A stretch of DNA of 64,000 nt from Aquila chrysaetos chrysaetos (Eukaryota > Chordata > Aves > Accipitriformes > Accipitridae). Each line of letters starts with the position of its first letter. The first letter of the stretch is position 1. Positions 18,685 to 29,638 of this stretch are shown here, one piece after another. The notes under the pieces were generated by a model. That model was not told the origin of the DNA and ran no database searches. It saw only the letters and a program-made list of their open reading frames with translations. The stretch lies in the NCBI RefSeq assembly GCF_900496995.4, contig NC_044018.1, forward strand, positions 30,647,825 through 30,711,824, written 5' to 3'. A program made the translations under genes and the position numbers.

Positions 18685-19779
18685 ATGGCTGAGGTAACCA
18701 CTGCCCCCACCGAGACACACACTCTCCTGAACGAGTATGGGGACTACCACAACTGGTCCGAGCTGTTCCACCTCCTGAACTACACCTACACCTTCTGCGA
18801 GTTCAGCCTGGATGAGAATGTCAAGCGGGTGATCCTCTTCATCCTTTACCTGGTCATCTTCGTGGTGGGCTTGGTGGAGAACCTCCTTGTCATCTGGGTC
18901 AACTGGCAGACACGGGGCAACAAGAGCTTGGTCAACCTCTACATCATCAACATGGCCATTGCTGACCTCGGAGTGCTGCTCTCACTGCCCATCTGGATGC
19001 TGGAGGTGATGCTGGATTATACCTGGCTTTGGGGCAGCTTCCTCTGCCGCTTCACACACTACTTCTACTTTGCCAACATGTACGCCAGCATCTTCTTCCT
19101 CACCTGCCTGAGCGTGGATCGCTACGTGTCCCTGACCAGCTCCTCTCTCTTCTGGCGTAAGCACCAGCACCGCGCACGCCGCGTCATCTGCGCCTGCAGT
19201 TGGGTCTTGGCAGCAGCAATCCCATTCCTGGAGGTCGCTCACATGCAGCTGGTCAATACTGGCGAGCCCATCTGCATCTTCATGGCCCCCTTCGAGACCT
19301 ATGATGAGTGGGCACTGGCAGTCAGCTTGGCCACCACCACCATTGGGTTCCTAATCCCCTTCCCCATCATCACCGTTTTCAACATCCTGACAGCCAGGTT
19401 CATCAAGCGCACCAAGCCGGAGAGCAGAAAGCACTGTCTGCTCATCTACGCCTATATCGTCATGTTCCTCATCAGCTGGCTGCCCTTCCACATCATGCTT
19501 ACGCTGCTCACCCTCGATGGCAACCACATCATCCTCCACTGCACATTTGCCCACTTCCTCTACTTCTTCTACGACATCATAGACTGCTTTACCCTGCTCC
19601 ACTGTGTGATTAACCCAATCCTCTACAACTTCCTGAGCAAAAACTTCCGCAGCAAGCTCATCTCCGCTGTGGTTAAGTACATCCCCAAAGACCAAGGCAG
19701 CCAGAAGGGTGCAGACAATTCCTCCTCCACCACACAGCACTCCATAGTCATCACAAAGGACAATAACCCTCCCAATTAA
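18685..19779 (+). CDS. GPR182: GPR182, atypical chemokine-type seven-transmembrane receptor
   Basis: A single coding exon of 364 residues, preceded by an acceptor (CTTTCCTTGCAG ending 18676), so the 5' UTR is spliced. GPR182 is a class A receptor of endothelium, reported as a chemokine scavenger and formerly listed as an adrenomedullin receptor. Seven hydrophobic segments begin near residues 47, 82, 117, 160, 212, 252 and 291. Matches to human include FVVGLVENLLVIWVNW, NMAIADLG, MLEVMLDYTWLWGSF, LSVDRY (the DRY site), MAPFETYDEWALAV, LHCVINPILYNFLS and the tail motif STTQHSIVITK. N-glycosylation sites NWS and NYT lie in the N-terminus. It is about 40 residues shorter than human at the C-terminus, ending soon after that shared tail motif. 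Confidence 0.97.
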   Translation: MAEVTTAPTETHTLLNEYGDYHNWSELFHLLNYTYTFCEFSLDENVKRVILFILYLVIFVVGLVENLLVIWVNWQTRGNKSLVNLYIINMAIADLGVLLSLPIWMLEVMLDYTWLWGSFLCRFTHYFYFANMYASIFFLTCLSVDRYVSLTSSSLFWRKHQHRARRVICACSWVLAAAIPFLEVAHMQLVNTGEPICIFMAPFETYDEWALAVSLATTTIGFLIPFPIITVFNILTARFIKRTKPESRKHCLLIYAYIVMFLISWLPFHIMLTLLTLDGNHIILHCTFAHFLYFFYDIIDCFTLLHCVINPILYNFLSKNFRSKLISAVVKYIPKDQGSQKGADNSSSTTQHSIVITKDNNPPN

Positions 19780-20031
19780 GGGGAATCGGACTCTCCCACT
19801 CATCATTGGCAAGTGGTTGTGGAGGGGGGGCAGCTCCCTGCACTCACTGAGGTCAGTAAGATTGTTTTTCCTGGTGATAAGCAGACACTTTGCTTTTAAA
19901 AAACACTTCTTGGCTGGCCACCTCCTGTGCTCTGAAGGCAGGGTGCCAAATGTGAAATGAGGTGGTGCGGGGAGCTACAGACATCTTGCCTCTGATGTGC
20001 TGCTGTATCAGATCTATTTAGCTAAAGAAAG

Positions 20032-20081
20032 AATAAAAGAAAGAGATATTTCCTGTTTTCCAAAAGAAAAGCAGTAATAAA
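20032..20081 (+). terminator. GPR182: GPR182 poly(A) signals (two AATAAA)
   Basis: AATAAA at 20032-20037 and again at 20076-20081, about 250-300 bases after the GPR182 stop. Confidence 0.6.
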
Positions 20082-20099
20082 GTGCATGACTCTACCCAG

Positions 20100-22590
20100 A
20101 ACTCTGAACACAAATCCAGCCCCTGGGACCCCACCCCTGTACTGCCCCAAGCCACGGGGCTGGGGGCACACAATCCTTTCCCTTCACAAATTTTTCTGCA
20201 GCCCCCAACTGTCACTTACACACAGGCCCTGGATATACTGAGCTGCAGAGGTGTCCGGTGAATGCTGCCCTTCTGCCTTGATGCCATCCAAGCAGGAGAG
20301 AGGAAATTAACTCCTTTGAAACACAAACCTCTCCTCCCCGCGCCTAGCAAAGGGCTCAAAGCCTGATTTTACAGAAGTGAAGGCAATGTGACGCCAAGGG
20401 GCTGAGCATGACACAGACCTGAGCTTGAAGGAGGGGAGGAACAATTTGAGATCAGCAGCTCGTTGAGAGCAATTTTGCAAACCCAGCAGTAAATTAGCGA
20501 TGGTTAAAACTGGGTTTGACGGGGCACAGTTGCTTCCAAATGTGACCGGTGGCAGCAGAGGTGGGGTTCCCAGTTTGTGTTTTGCGGCATGACCCATCCC
20601 ATTAAACCCAGCCTCCTTTAGAGCGTCTCCTGGCAAGTTTCTAAGGCCACTGGGTGCATTTCTAAATGTTGGCAGACTCTGGCAGGCCTTCACACACGCT
20701 CCCTTTCAGTCGCACTGAAGCACGCCCCGTGGGAACATGTACGCATGCAGAAACCCTCGGAGCTGAAGCACAGGCTGGGCTTTTGACTGTGTAAGAAACT
20801 GGAGCATCCGGAGAAAGTTCATCGTTGTCCAGATTCTGCTAAGTCACATGCTACAGGTCAAGCCCTTGGCAGGGGAAGGTGAAAGAGCGACAGTCACTGG
20901 AAGGGAGTCCATAAATCTACCAAAGGCCTTGAGCTGCTGAAGAAACACATATTAAAAAAGGAAAGCATAAGCAAATCTAGGGACAGGATGCTTGCAGCAG
21001 AGAGCAGTGGGTGGGGAGCAGGATGTCCCGGGCTGTGGCAGAAGCCCACGACCAGGGGTTAACATGGACGCTCAGTTATCACGGGACTGGCTGGGAACGG
21101 CTCTGCTATTTACAGGGGTCCTGTGGCAGCATAAATCACTAAATACTTCAGGGCTCCTTGTGCGCAGGGACGTTCCTTCTTACTACCAGGGGATACCAGA
21201 GTTGACAGAAAAAGCCAAATTCATCTCTTACACAGAAAGACTTTGTACCGCAGCTGGGGAAGAAGCCAGTCCCCTCAGACACAACAGTACCCTGTTCAGG
21301 GAAGCAACTCGTGGCAGTTCCTTTTCCTTAATTATGTTACTTACATGCAGTTTCACAACTTGTGAGTGTAGAGCCACTTAAGACTGCAAGCTCTCAGGGA
21401 CAGAGGCTGTCCTTTGGGATCTGCACCAACACAGGACCTCACTGCCTTCGTCCCCGTGACCCTCCTGGGCACAACACGCACAGTGAAGCCAAGCAGCCCC
21501 AAAACAAGCCAGCGAACGCGAAGGCAGCTTCACGCTGACACAACCCACAGCTCTGATCCTCAATCTTCCCTAAGGCTTCCTTTTGCTAATACCCTGCCAT
21601 TTTCAATGAAGAAATGGAAGATAAGTACACAATAACAAGACACTTGATGCGTGATGTAACCAGGACAACAATATATTCAATTTCAAGTTACTTAAACATG
21701 TAAAATTTGATATTTGACCTATTAAACTTTTTTTTTTTTAAACTCTCCTCATGTATCTGCAACTTTGTTCATAGGCCTCAGGGCCAGAGTGACCTCAGGT
21801 AAAGCCTCATACAGCCCCACACAGTGATGTGGGCTTGAAACCCAGCTAGTTCTTTAGCTGGGTCCCTCAGTCTTCCTTTAAAGCCTTCACCACCCCATAG
21901 GGTAAACTGGCCCAGCCACCGGCTCCTTTAGCAATTACCAGCTATACACCCCCGGGCCACCCACCCAACTTGAATTTCCAGTGCCCACTGCTGGTCACTG
22001 GCTCGGCAACAGTGACCTGTCCCACCAGGTAAGCTCTCCCCAGAGCAGCTCTACCCGAGCTGCTCCAGTGGCAATGGAGACCGGTAGCCCCAGCCGACAG
22101 CAATGCCCAGCAGGCCGGTCGCCCTAACCTCAAAGTGAGAAGGAAGCCTCGCTGCTGGAGAAAAATTAAAGCGGCTCTTGAAAACCCCAGCAGCATTTGC
22201 CCACTGATCTGGCTTGCCAGCCAACAGCTCCAAGCCTGCGAAGGTCCAGGTCTCAGTGAAACGCAGCGCTGGCAGCACAGAAAGGGCTTATCAAGGAACA
22301 CAACCCCCCAGAATTTCCTAAATGGTTTCTAACAAGGGCTCTGCTCCCAACCTGCTGTGGAAACAGCCTGCAGAAACGCCAGAGTCCGTTCTCCTCTCGC
22401 TGCTCCGGGTGCTGGAGGAGGCGGTGAGGAAGAGGCCCCGGCTGCCTGGACTTGCGCCACAAATCCTGCAGAGCACAGCACAGGAGCAGGATACCAGGAA
22501 CGGCTCATGTGCTTTCCCAGGCACCCCTGAAGAGATAGAAATGCCAATCTGCACATTTAAAGAAACAAGTTTTATAAAGAAGCAAGGTAC
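20100..22590. other. Intergenic region between GPR182 and ZBTB39 3' ends
   Basis: About 2.5 kb of mixed composition between two convergent genes. It includes an AT-rich block at 21640-21745 with a T run, and a possible old LINE tail near 21380. No recognisable gene was found. Confidence 0.6.
21378..21470 (+). repeat. Possible L2-type LINE 3' end remnant
   Basis: The phrase GACTGCAAGCTCTCAGGGAC followed by a CTGTCCT-type stretch resembles the widely dispersed 3' tail of old L2-like LINEs (gtaagctc..gggacagggactgtc). It is short and worn; the family assignment is tentative. Confidence 0.35.
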
Positions 22591-22610
22591 AAGAGGTCAA
22601 CATTTTCCAT

Positions 22611-22616
22611 TTTATT
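22611..22616 (-). terminator. ZBTB39: ZBTB39 poly(A) signal AATAAA
   Basis: TTTATT on plus is AATAAA on minus, within an AT-rich terminal UTR segment. It is the only canonical signal found on this strand between here and the ZBTB39 stop. Confidence 0.55.
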
Positions 22617-23065
22617 ATTCTAAATAAAAACCACACTTTGTGCTGAACAATGGAGTATAAAAGAACCCGATGTACAACGATTTTAGACATCTACTATTTG
22701 GGGGGGAAGTTTACAAAATATACAAAACTTTACAGCAAATAGATAGTAAACACTTAAATATCAGGAGGTCAGTACCTACTATTAACTTAACAAAAAGGTT
22801 AGACAGCAATTCAACTCTTTTTCTTTCTTCTGCTTAATTATTCTGATAAGAGACCTGGATCCTTTGAGAAAGGGGAGAATCAAACTGAACTTTGCGTTTT
22901 AGAAATCTGAATAAGACCAGTCTCGAAGCACTGCCTTTTGGAGGGGGATTTTATGTCAGGGTTTCCTGTGAGGACCTGCAACCCGGTCGCTCTCTGCAAA
23001 TGCCGCCGGCACAGCTCACGGCGAAGCATTTCCCCTCTGCGTTCCCCTCTTGTACCCCGAAGATC

Positions 23066-23260
23066 CCAAAGCACTTTGCGAACACGAGTTAAACCTCACA
23101 GCTGCCCCAGGAGAGGTAGGTAAGTGTTGTCCCCACATTCACGGAGGGGAGGGGAGGTCAGGAGGCGAGCAGGCTTGCCAAAGGCTGCACTGCGAGTCAG
23201 CGGTGGAGCAGCAACAGATCCGGGCAGAGAGTTTCGGCCCTGGCTGCCCCGATGCTGCAA
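23066..23260 (-). repeat. MIR-like ancient SINE remnant
   Basis: On the plus strand, AAAGCACTTTGCGAACAC, GGAGAGGTAGGTAAGTGTTG and GGCTTGCCAAAGGCTGCACT follow the order of a reverse-complemented MIR element (agcacttt, gaggtaggta, cttgcccaaggtcaca). Degraded, lying in the ZBTB39 3' UTR. Confidence 0.5.
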
Positions 23261-25337
23261 ACAGCGCTTGGCCTCCAACAAGGAGCTGTGCGGGGCTGCA
23301 CCGCCGGCACACACACAGCCCCATGCTGCTGGCCAGGAGCCCCTGCCGTCACTGGGTGCCTCCACCGTGATGCAGCCAGGTCAGAGCTATGGCTCCTCGG
23401 GGCAACGCAGCCCGTGGGGGACTCAGGATGAGCCCACCGCTCCAGCTGACCCCCACCCTCCCCAGCCCCACAGCTTTCTGGAGGAACACTGGAGCTCCCA
23501 GCCAGGCTGGCTGGAGTCAGGGACAGCCATGCCGCCGAGGGGACAGGGACAACAGAGCCCTGACGCTGGCTGCAGGCTTGGAGAGGCCCAGAACCCTCCC
23601 AGGGGAAGGAGTGCTCAGGTCTCTGACCCCTCTTGGGAAAATCCCTCCAAGGAGGAGCAGTGGCATGAGGCCAGGCCAGCAGAGGAGCGCTGCAGGTCCA
23701 GATCTGTCCCGGCATCCCCTCTGCAGATGGGACTCGCTGCTGATCTCGAGATGTTTCATGTGGGAATGATTCATTATAACACAGGAAAGAATCCAAGACA
23801 CAGAAACGCCAGGGACCCGAGTGCTCTCCCCATCCCCACAACCAAAAACAACTGGCAGTGAAGGGGGTGGGCTTTTGCTTTCCCGTCCCTGTGTCCAGAA
23901 GGGTGGGCTTGCTTTGCCCATTAGTGTTTCAGTGTAAAGGCTTCTCTTTTTGGTTTATGTGCACAAAAGGCTTTTGCTTCACAGCTTAGCTAGATACAGG
24001 GCTGCAGACACTACCATACGGCAGCGCCCCAACCCATCCAAAAGCTCATCACAGCTTCTGGGACGTTTTAGGAGGGTCTTGAGGCTTTAGGGACTCCGCT
24101 CTCCCAAGCCTCATCTGCCCCCCTCACATCCTTCATAGCAATCTCCAGGGCAGAGCAGGTCACATCCGTTCCTGTCTACCAGCCACCACCAGGACAATGA
24201 AAAAAACCCTGTAACTCAAAGAGCTCCTCAGAGGAGCCTCCAGTGGACTGCCATCAACTCCCATGCTTTCCTAGAGCACCATGCGTTCTCAAAATGATTT
24301 TTTTTTTTTTTTTTTAAAACTTAACAACACTAAGCTAAACATGGCTCTGCAGACCAGCTAGAGGTCACAGACCGTGGCCTGGCAGCTGACCATTACCATG
24401 AGACCAGAGTTTGGAAACCAGAGCTCCAGTGGCAGACACAGCACAGCCTGGCTGGCCCCAGGGTTGGGGATCACTACGGTGCCTCTCCTCCTCTGAAAAC
24501 AGGCTCCAGGCACCAAAATAAGGACAAGTCCAGTTTAACACCCCCCAGGGCGATGTCAGCTGGCCCCAAATTTGGCCAGTATTACAGGGACTGAGGAAAG
24601 GACACAAACTCCCAATGGCCTCTCATTCCTCCTCAGCAAGGTCCATTCCACCCACCCCACCTCTGTGCAGTGGGTTCGGACTCGGGTACTGCAGGTCCAC
24701 AGGGTGACTGAGGATGATACAAGCTCAGGACGAAGGAGCTGCCTGGGAAGGGTCATTAGGTCCAGCCAGGGCTCAGCACTGCCAGCGGGGACACGACTCA
24801 ACACTGACTCTTTTCTCTTCCCCCGTCACAGCAGGCTGGACCTGGACCTGGAGGTGCCGCGGTGGAAACGCAGCTTTACAAGCAAACCACAGGGATCGAA
24901 GGATGGATGGAGCTGAAGGGCAGGGGCTTCCAGCGGCCGCACACCTCCGCACCCTCCAGCTCCTCTCTCCCCAGGACGCAAACAACTCCTGCTCCCAACA
25001 GCAATGCGCCCAGCCGATGGGGAGACGTGCTCTGCAAAGCCCAGGGGACATTACAGCGCCGCTACCCCTCAGCACACACATCCCTGCTTCCCGCTCCCCA
25101 GTGCTGCTTCCCACAGCCCCTCCGCAGACACAGCAGCGCTAAGCCATCCCCCACTTCTTACATTGCTACAGAGCTCGTTTCACAGGACTGTGATGGGGTC
25201 GGGGCTAAAGGTAAGTTTGCTTGCGATGAGGAAGGCTGTAACAGGACTAAACTGACCCGACCAGGTCCAGGAACTGGTACAGAACAGGAAAGGATGGAGG
25301 CTGTCATTTCCCTAGGACACTAAACATCAATATTCAC

Positions 25338-25565
25338 CAAGCACTTTGCATCTCCCACACGCTTTGCAGGTATGAGCCAGCAATCTTCACCACACTCCCG
25401 GGAGGTAGGTAGGTACCACAAGTGTTACCACCCTCATTTTACAGATGAGGAAACTGAGGCAAAGAGGTGAAGTGACTTGCCCAAGGCCACAGCGGAACGG
25501 GGGGAGCAACCCCCAGGAATTCCTAGCTCACCAACCACATGTTCAGCCCATGCCTCTCCTCTGTC
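25338..25565 (-). repeat. MIR-like ancient SINE remnant (best preserved)
   Basis: The plus strand reads AAGCACTTTGCATC, GGGAGGTAGGTAGGTACC, TTTTACAGATGAGGAAACTG and AAGTGACTTGCCCAAGG in the order of a reverse-complemented MIR. The element is therefore on the minus strand, in sense with ZBTB39. This core is well preserved; the tRNA-like end is worn. Confidence 0.65.
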
Positions 25566-27390
25566 GCGGGTTGTCCCTTCGAGAGGAGGAGAAAGCGGGA
25601 TGAGTTTACAGGGTTTGCAAATCACTAGTTTTGTTTTGTAACAGCATATCTTTACAGAAGCGCAGGAGCCAATTTACTATGACTGTGGCTTGAAAGCCCT
25701 GAGCGCTTCCTGTTTGTGAGGTAGAATGAGTTACCTAAGGGCAGTCATAACTCATGCTGCGGCATCGGAAATATTTGTTCCTCTCCACCTCTGCCCCACA
25801 GCAGGATAACATGGGAAAAAGCCGATCCCCACCCTTCCTGGTGTAAACACTGCCGGCATGGGGCTGACCTCGCCAGTGCAGCCGGGAGAGCCCACCGCGC
25901 CGAGGAGCCCCCAGCCCACAAGGACACACATCCACGAGAGGCTGAGCTGAGGTTCACATCAGCTGCTATTGCTGCCGGCTCCCAGAGCTGCTCTGCTGCA
26001 GCCCCCAGCCGGCACCCGCTGAATTTATGGCAGGATTCTACAAAAGATGAACGAACTCACATCGCACCAACAACATCCGGCAACACACATTTGCCACGAG
26101 ACTTGTCCGGGATGCGGTGAGCCACGGCGGCAACCACGGGAGGGGGCTATCCCTTCAGCAGAGAGAAGAGTCCTCAAAGGTACCTTCCTGGGAGTTAAGG
26201 CAACAGCTTCATCACATCTTGCCTTGCTGGGATCCACACAGCCGCAGCAACGCCACTCTCTGGCATCCAGCGCTTCCAGCAACTGGCAGCCCTGGGACAC
26301 ACTGTGCCAGCAGAGCACGACGTGCATGGCTGCCGGCGGCAGAGGAGAGCTGAGGAGAGGTCGGCACACTCTCGATGGCCAACTGCGGTGCAGCAGAAGT
26401 TAGGCATGACTGTGCCATCACAATATATCTCCCAAGGAGCAGTCAACCCCACAACACGAACCTGCTTCCCCTGCCCTCTCGAGGTCAGCGACTCCTCTGA
26501 CAGCTCCCTCTGCTCACGCATCTGCCTCTTTCCTTCCACGCAGCTGCCCCGCTGCTCGGGCTCTTCAGAGAGGTGGTGTCACCCCTTCATCTCCTCCTTT
26601 GGAGATGGGGTCTCGGGGCACGAGCGAGCGGCATGTCACGGGCATGGCAGAAAAACTGCCAGCCACACTCCCAGCTCAGGCAGGACTCCCAGAGACCAGC
26701 AGCACTGCCTGGGAACTGCCCTTGCGAGCGACAATCACCCTCCTACTCATTTACCGCCAGGTATCCCTCCTCATTTGCATGTGCACACTCACATGCTGCT
26801 TGCTCATCTCCCCTGCAACGGAGCAACGACTTCCAAGGCTGATTCTGTGACACGGACTTTGCTTATCTCCTTGCAATAGCAGCAGAACCCCAGTGATGCC
26901 CAGAATGAGTCTGTTTTTCCTTTTTTCTTTTTTTTTTGTTTTTCCTTTTCTTCGAGTCCAGCACCATCCTGCTCTGGCTCTGTCCCTCTCTACTGAGGTC
27001 AGGTGTGAAAAATCTTAGCAGCATCAGTTTGTGGACAAGCTCAAACTGAGGGTTAGCCTAGTCAAGTGGGCTAAAAGGTTAAAAAAAAAAAATCTAGATT
27101 CAAAACCTAGTGAGAAATGCTAAAAACACAGAACTCGATGGCCTCTAACAGGACCAGAGGTAAGTAAACACGACAGACTTCTTGGAAACAGTGATGTAGC
27201 TTACGTGCTGTTAATTTGTACAATGCCACCAATCTAAAAAGCCCTAGCAAGGCCAAAAAAAAATTTAAAAAAATAGAAAAGGAGGATTCCATCCATGATG
27301 CCTGACCATTAAATAAAATAAATGACATTTTTTCCACAGCTTCTGTAATTAGCATTTGCTCCTTTGCTGGCCCTGCCCTGCCTCACCCCA

Positions 27391-29529
27391 TCAGCTGTCC
27401 GTGTTTTTCTCCGCATCTTTGGAATGGATGATATACATGAAAGTCTGTTCGATGGTGAAGTCCGGGGGGAGGCTGCCTTTGTGCACGCCTATGTGCTTGC
27501 TCATGAGGTTGAGCGTGGAGCTGTAATGCCCGCACACAGTACAGCGGTACATGAGGGCTCCCGAGTGCGTCCGCAGGTGGCACTTAATGGTGGAGCGGCC
27601 GCGGAAGAACTTGTGGCACACCTTGCACTGGTAGGGCTTTTCTCCGGTGTGGATCCTTCTGTGGTAGTTGAATTCACTGGTGTGAGCAAACCGCTTCCCA
27701 CAGACCTTGCAGCTGTACTTGCTGTTGCCTGGCTGGTTTTGCAGCGCCAAGTCTTCGCTCAGGAACTCCTCCGGCAGCTTCCTCTTCTGCAGGCCCTGAT
27801 GCTGGAGACGGTCTCGAAAGCTGGGTCGGATGTCCAGGCTGCCCCCGCACTTGTGCTGGCTGACATGGTAACGATACGCCGCTTCCAGCTTGAAGCTCTG
27901 GCCACAGAAGTGGCAGCGGAAGAGAGCCTCTTCCATGTTCTGGTGAACGGCCAAGTGCTTCTCCAGGAGGTGCCGATCCACAAAGCTGTTGGCACAAACA
28001 GAGCAGGAGAAGACCGAGATCCCCAAGTGAGACAGGGTGTGCCACATCAGGCTGCAGAGACTGAGGTGCCTCTGGTCACACACGCCGCATGTCTGGCTTT
28101 TCAAGTTCACGTGGTCCAGGATATGGTTGCGGATGGTGTGGAAATCTTTGGCCAAAGGCTTCCCGCAGGCAGCGCACGCCAGCTCTGAGCCAGGCCCTCC
28201 CCCAAACATGGTGATCTTCCCCGGCAGCGGGTCACTGGGGTGGACGATGATGTTGTTGTCAAAGACCCCTTCTCGTCGGTGGAGGGTCAGCTGCCACTGG
28301 GTGAAGAACTTGGTCTCGCACATGTCACAAGAGAAGAGAAAGATGCCGATGTGGGACAAAACATGAGTGACCCTGGAGTTCCGGTCCTGGAAGTGGGTTT
28401 CACAGACTTTGCAGTTCCCGGTGAGCAGATCAACGTGATCTCTCGCGTGCTGGCGGATCAGCTGGATGTTGGGCTCCAGGACCTTCTTGCACACCTGGCA
28501 GGGCATTGCCTTGCTATCCCGGCTGTCGTTCTCAAAGGCCAGCTCTTCTTCACTGTCATCACTCAGCTCAATAACTTCTTCTGATGGGCCCAGTTCTTCA
28601 CTGGCATCTTCGAAATGCAGTTCGTCCTCACCCAAATCCTCCAGCTGAAGCTCATCCATCTGCCCAAAACCTTGCTCTTTGGAGTGGTCACTGTTGCTGG
28701 GACAGGAGTTGCTCCCCGTGGAGATGTCCACGGAAGGATCAGCGGTAAAGAAGCCACCCTTGCCGTAGTCACCATTGCTCTGGACCTTGTACTGCTGGCA
28801 GGAGCTTGCGGTAGTTTGAACAACGATGTTCACACCGCCCAGGCTGGGCTGGGTCACCATACTTGCGGCAGGAGCGAACTGCCCTTGATCCGATTCCTGT
28901 TCTGTCTTGGGAGGCTGCTGCGGATGCATCAGGGGAAGAGTCTGGCTGGCTTCACTCACTGTATTCCTGTCATCCTCTTTGTAGCTGCCTGCCACTTCCC
29001 CATGCAAGATGTAGTTCCGTTCAGGGCCAAAATGTTCCCCGCCACTCCGGATTTCACCCAAAGAATGGCTCTGCTCTGAGGAGGTGCTGCTCAGAGGACC
29101 TGACCGGCCTTCACTCATGGACAGGGAGGGTTGCTTTGTGATGGCTGAGCTCTCCAAGTCAGGGAAGGTTGAATGGCAGGCCTTCAGCAGATCTTCCATG
29201 CCCAGCCGCTCTGCCACCTCATAAATGACGCCGACATTGATTAGGTCTGTGAAGAGCTCCGAGGTGTACACAAAGCTGAGGATCTTCTCAAAGTTGGCCG
29301 GCGTGATGAAATCCACTACATAGGTCCTAGCAGCATCCAGCCCCGTGTTCAGAAAGAGGTTCTGGAAGTAGCCTGCAGCACAGGCCAGAACAGCCTTATG
29401 TGCAGCAAAGGAGCGGGTGCCCACCAAAATGGTGACGTCGCACATGGTCTCGGAGAGCCTGCACTTGTTGAGTTCCTTCAGCAGGTTGTTGGGGTGATTG
29501 GTGCTGTGCAACTTGATCCTCATGCCCAT
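27391..29529 (-). CDS. ZBTB39: ZBTB39, BTB-zinc finger transcriptional regulator
   Basis: One uninterrupted coding exon of 712 residues, the same length as I recall for human ZBTB39. The exon opens after an acceptor at 29640-29639; ATG is 29529-29527. The BTB dimerisation domain covers roughly residues 10-130 (CDVTILVGTRSFAAHKAVLA, VLACAAGYFQNLFLNTGLD). Residues about 130-300 are low-complexity linker, then an acidic stretch (ELQLEDLGEDELHFED, EVIELSDDSEEE). About ten C2H2 fingers occupy the rest, including CQVCKKVLEPNIQLIRQHARDH near residue 335 and a C-terminal pair with the linker TGEKPYQC. It is expected to be nuclear and DNA-binding; its targets are not shown by sequence. The first M is followed by GM, and the family start MGMRIKL is used. 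Confidence 0.98.
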   Translation of the reverse strand: MGMRIKLHSTNHPNNLLKELNKCRLSETMCDVTILVGTRSFAAHKAVLACAAGYFQNLFLNTGLDAARTYVVDFITPANFEKILSFVYTSELFTDLINVGVIYEVAERLGMEDLLKACHSTFPDLESSAITKQPSLSMSEGRSGPLSSTSSEQSHSLGEIRSGGEHFGPERNYILHGEVAGSYKEDDRNTVSEASQTLPLMHPQQPPKTEQESDQGQFAPAASMVTQPSLGGVNIVVQTTASSCQQYKVQSNGDYGKGGFFTADPSVDISTGSNSCPSNSDHSKEQGFGQMDELQLEDLGEDELHFEDASEELGPSEEVIELSDDSEEELAFENDSRDSKAMPCQVCKKVLEPNIQLIRQHARDHVDLLTGNCKVCETHFQDRNSRVTHVLSHIGIFLFSCDMCETKFFTQWQLTLHRREGVFDNNIIVHPSDPLPGKITMFGGGPGSELACAACGKPLAKDFHTIRNHILDHVNLKSQTCGVCDQRHLSLCSLMWHTLSHLGISVFSCSVCANSFVDRHLLEKHLAVHQNMEEALFRCHFCGQSFKLEAAYRYHVSQHKCGGSLDIRPSFRDRLQHQGLQKRKLPEEFLSEDLALQNQPGNSKYSCKVCGKRFAHTSEFNYHRRIHTGEKPYQCKVCHKFFRGRSTIKCHLRTHSGALMYRCTVCGHYSSTLNLMSKHIGVHKGSLPPDFTIEQTFMYIIHSKDAEKNTDS

Positions 29530-29638
29530 CTTAGCAGCTGCTTAAGAGTCCCTCTCCTGGTCAGCTTCTTCTTCACGCATTCATCAGCTTCATGAGCAGG
29601 AGGTGCTTGGCATCCAGAAACTGGTAGGGCAAGGGGCT

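Larger units (their letters stand above)
22595..27390 (-). other. ZBTB39: ZBTB39 long 3' UTR
   Basis: After the stop, 4.8 kb run without another recognisable gene to an AATAAA (minus strand) at 22616-22611. The last 250 bases (22600-22860) are unusually AT-rich for this window, as typical of a conserved 3' UTR end, and I found no earlier AATAAA on this strand. The region contains two old MIR-like SINE remnants, a T run at 24298-24317 and an A-rich stretch on the minus strand near 26920-26950. The extent is inferred. Confidence 0.55.

Noticed and set aside
27364-28188. Plus-strand open frame of 274 residues opposite ZBTB39
   Set aside because: Antisense shadow of the conserved zinc-finger coding exon.
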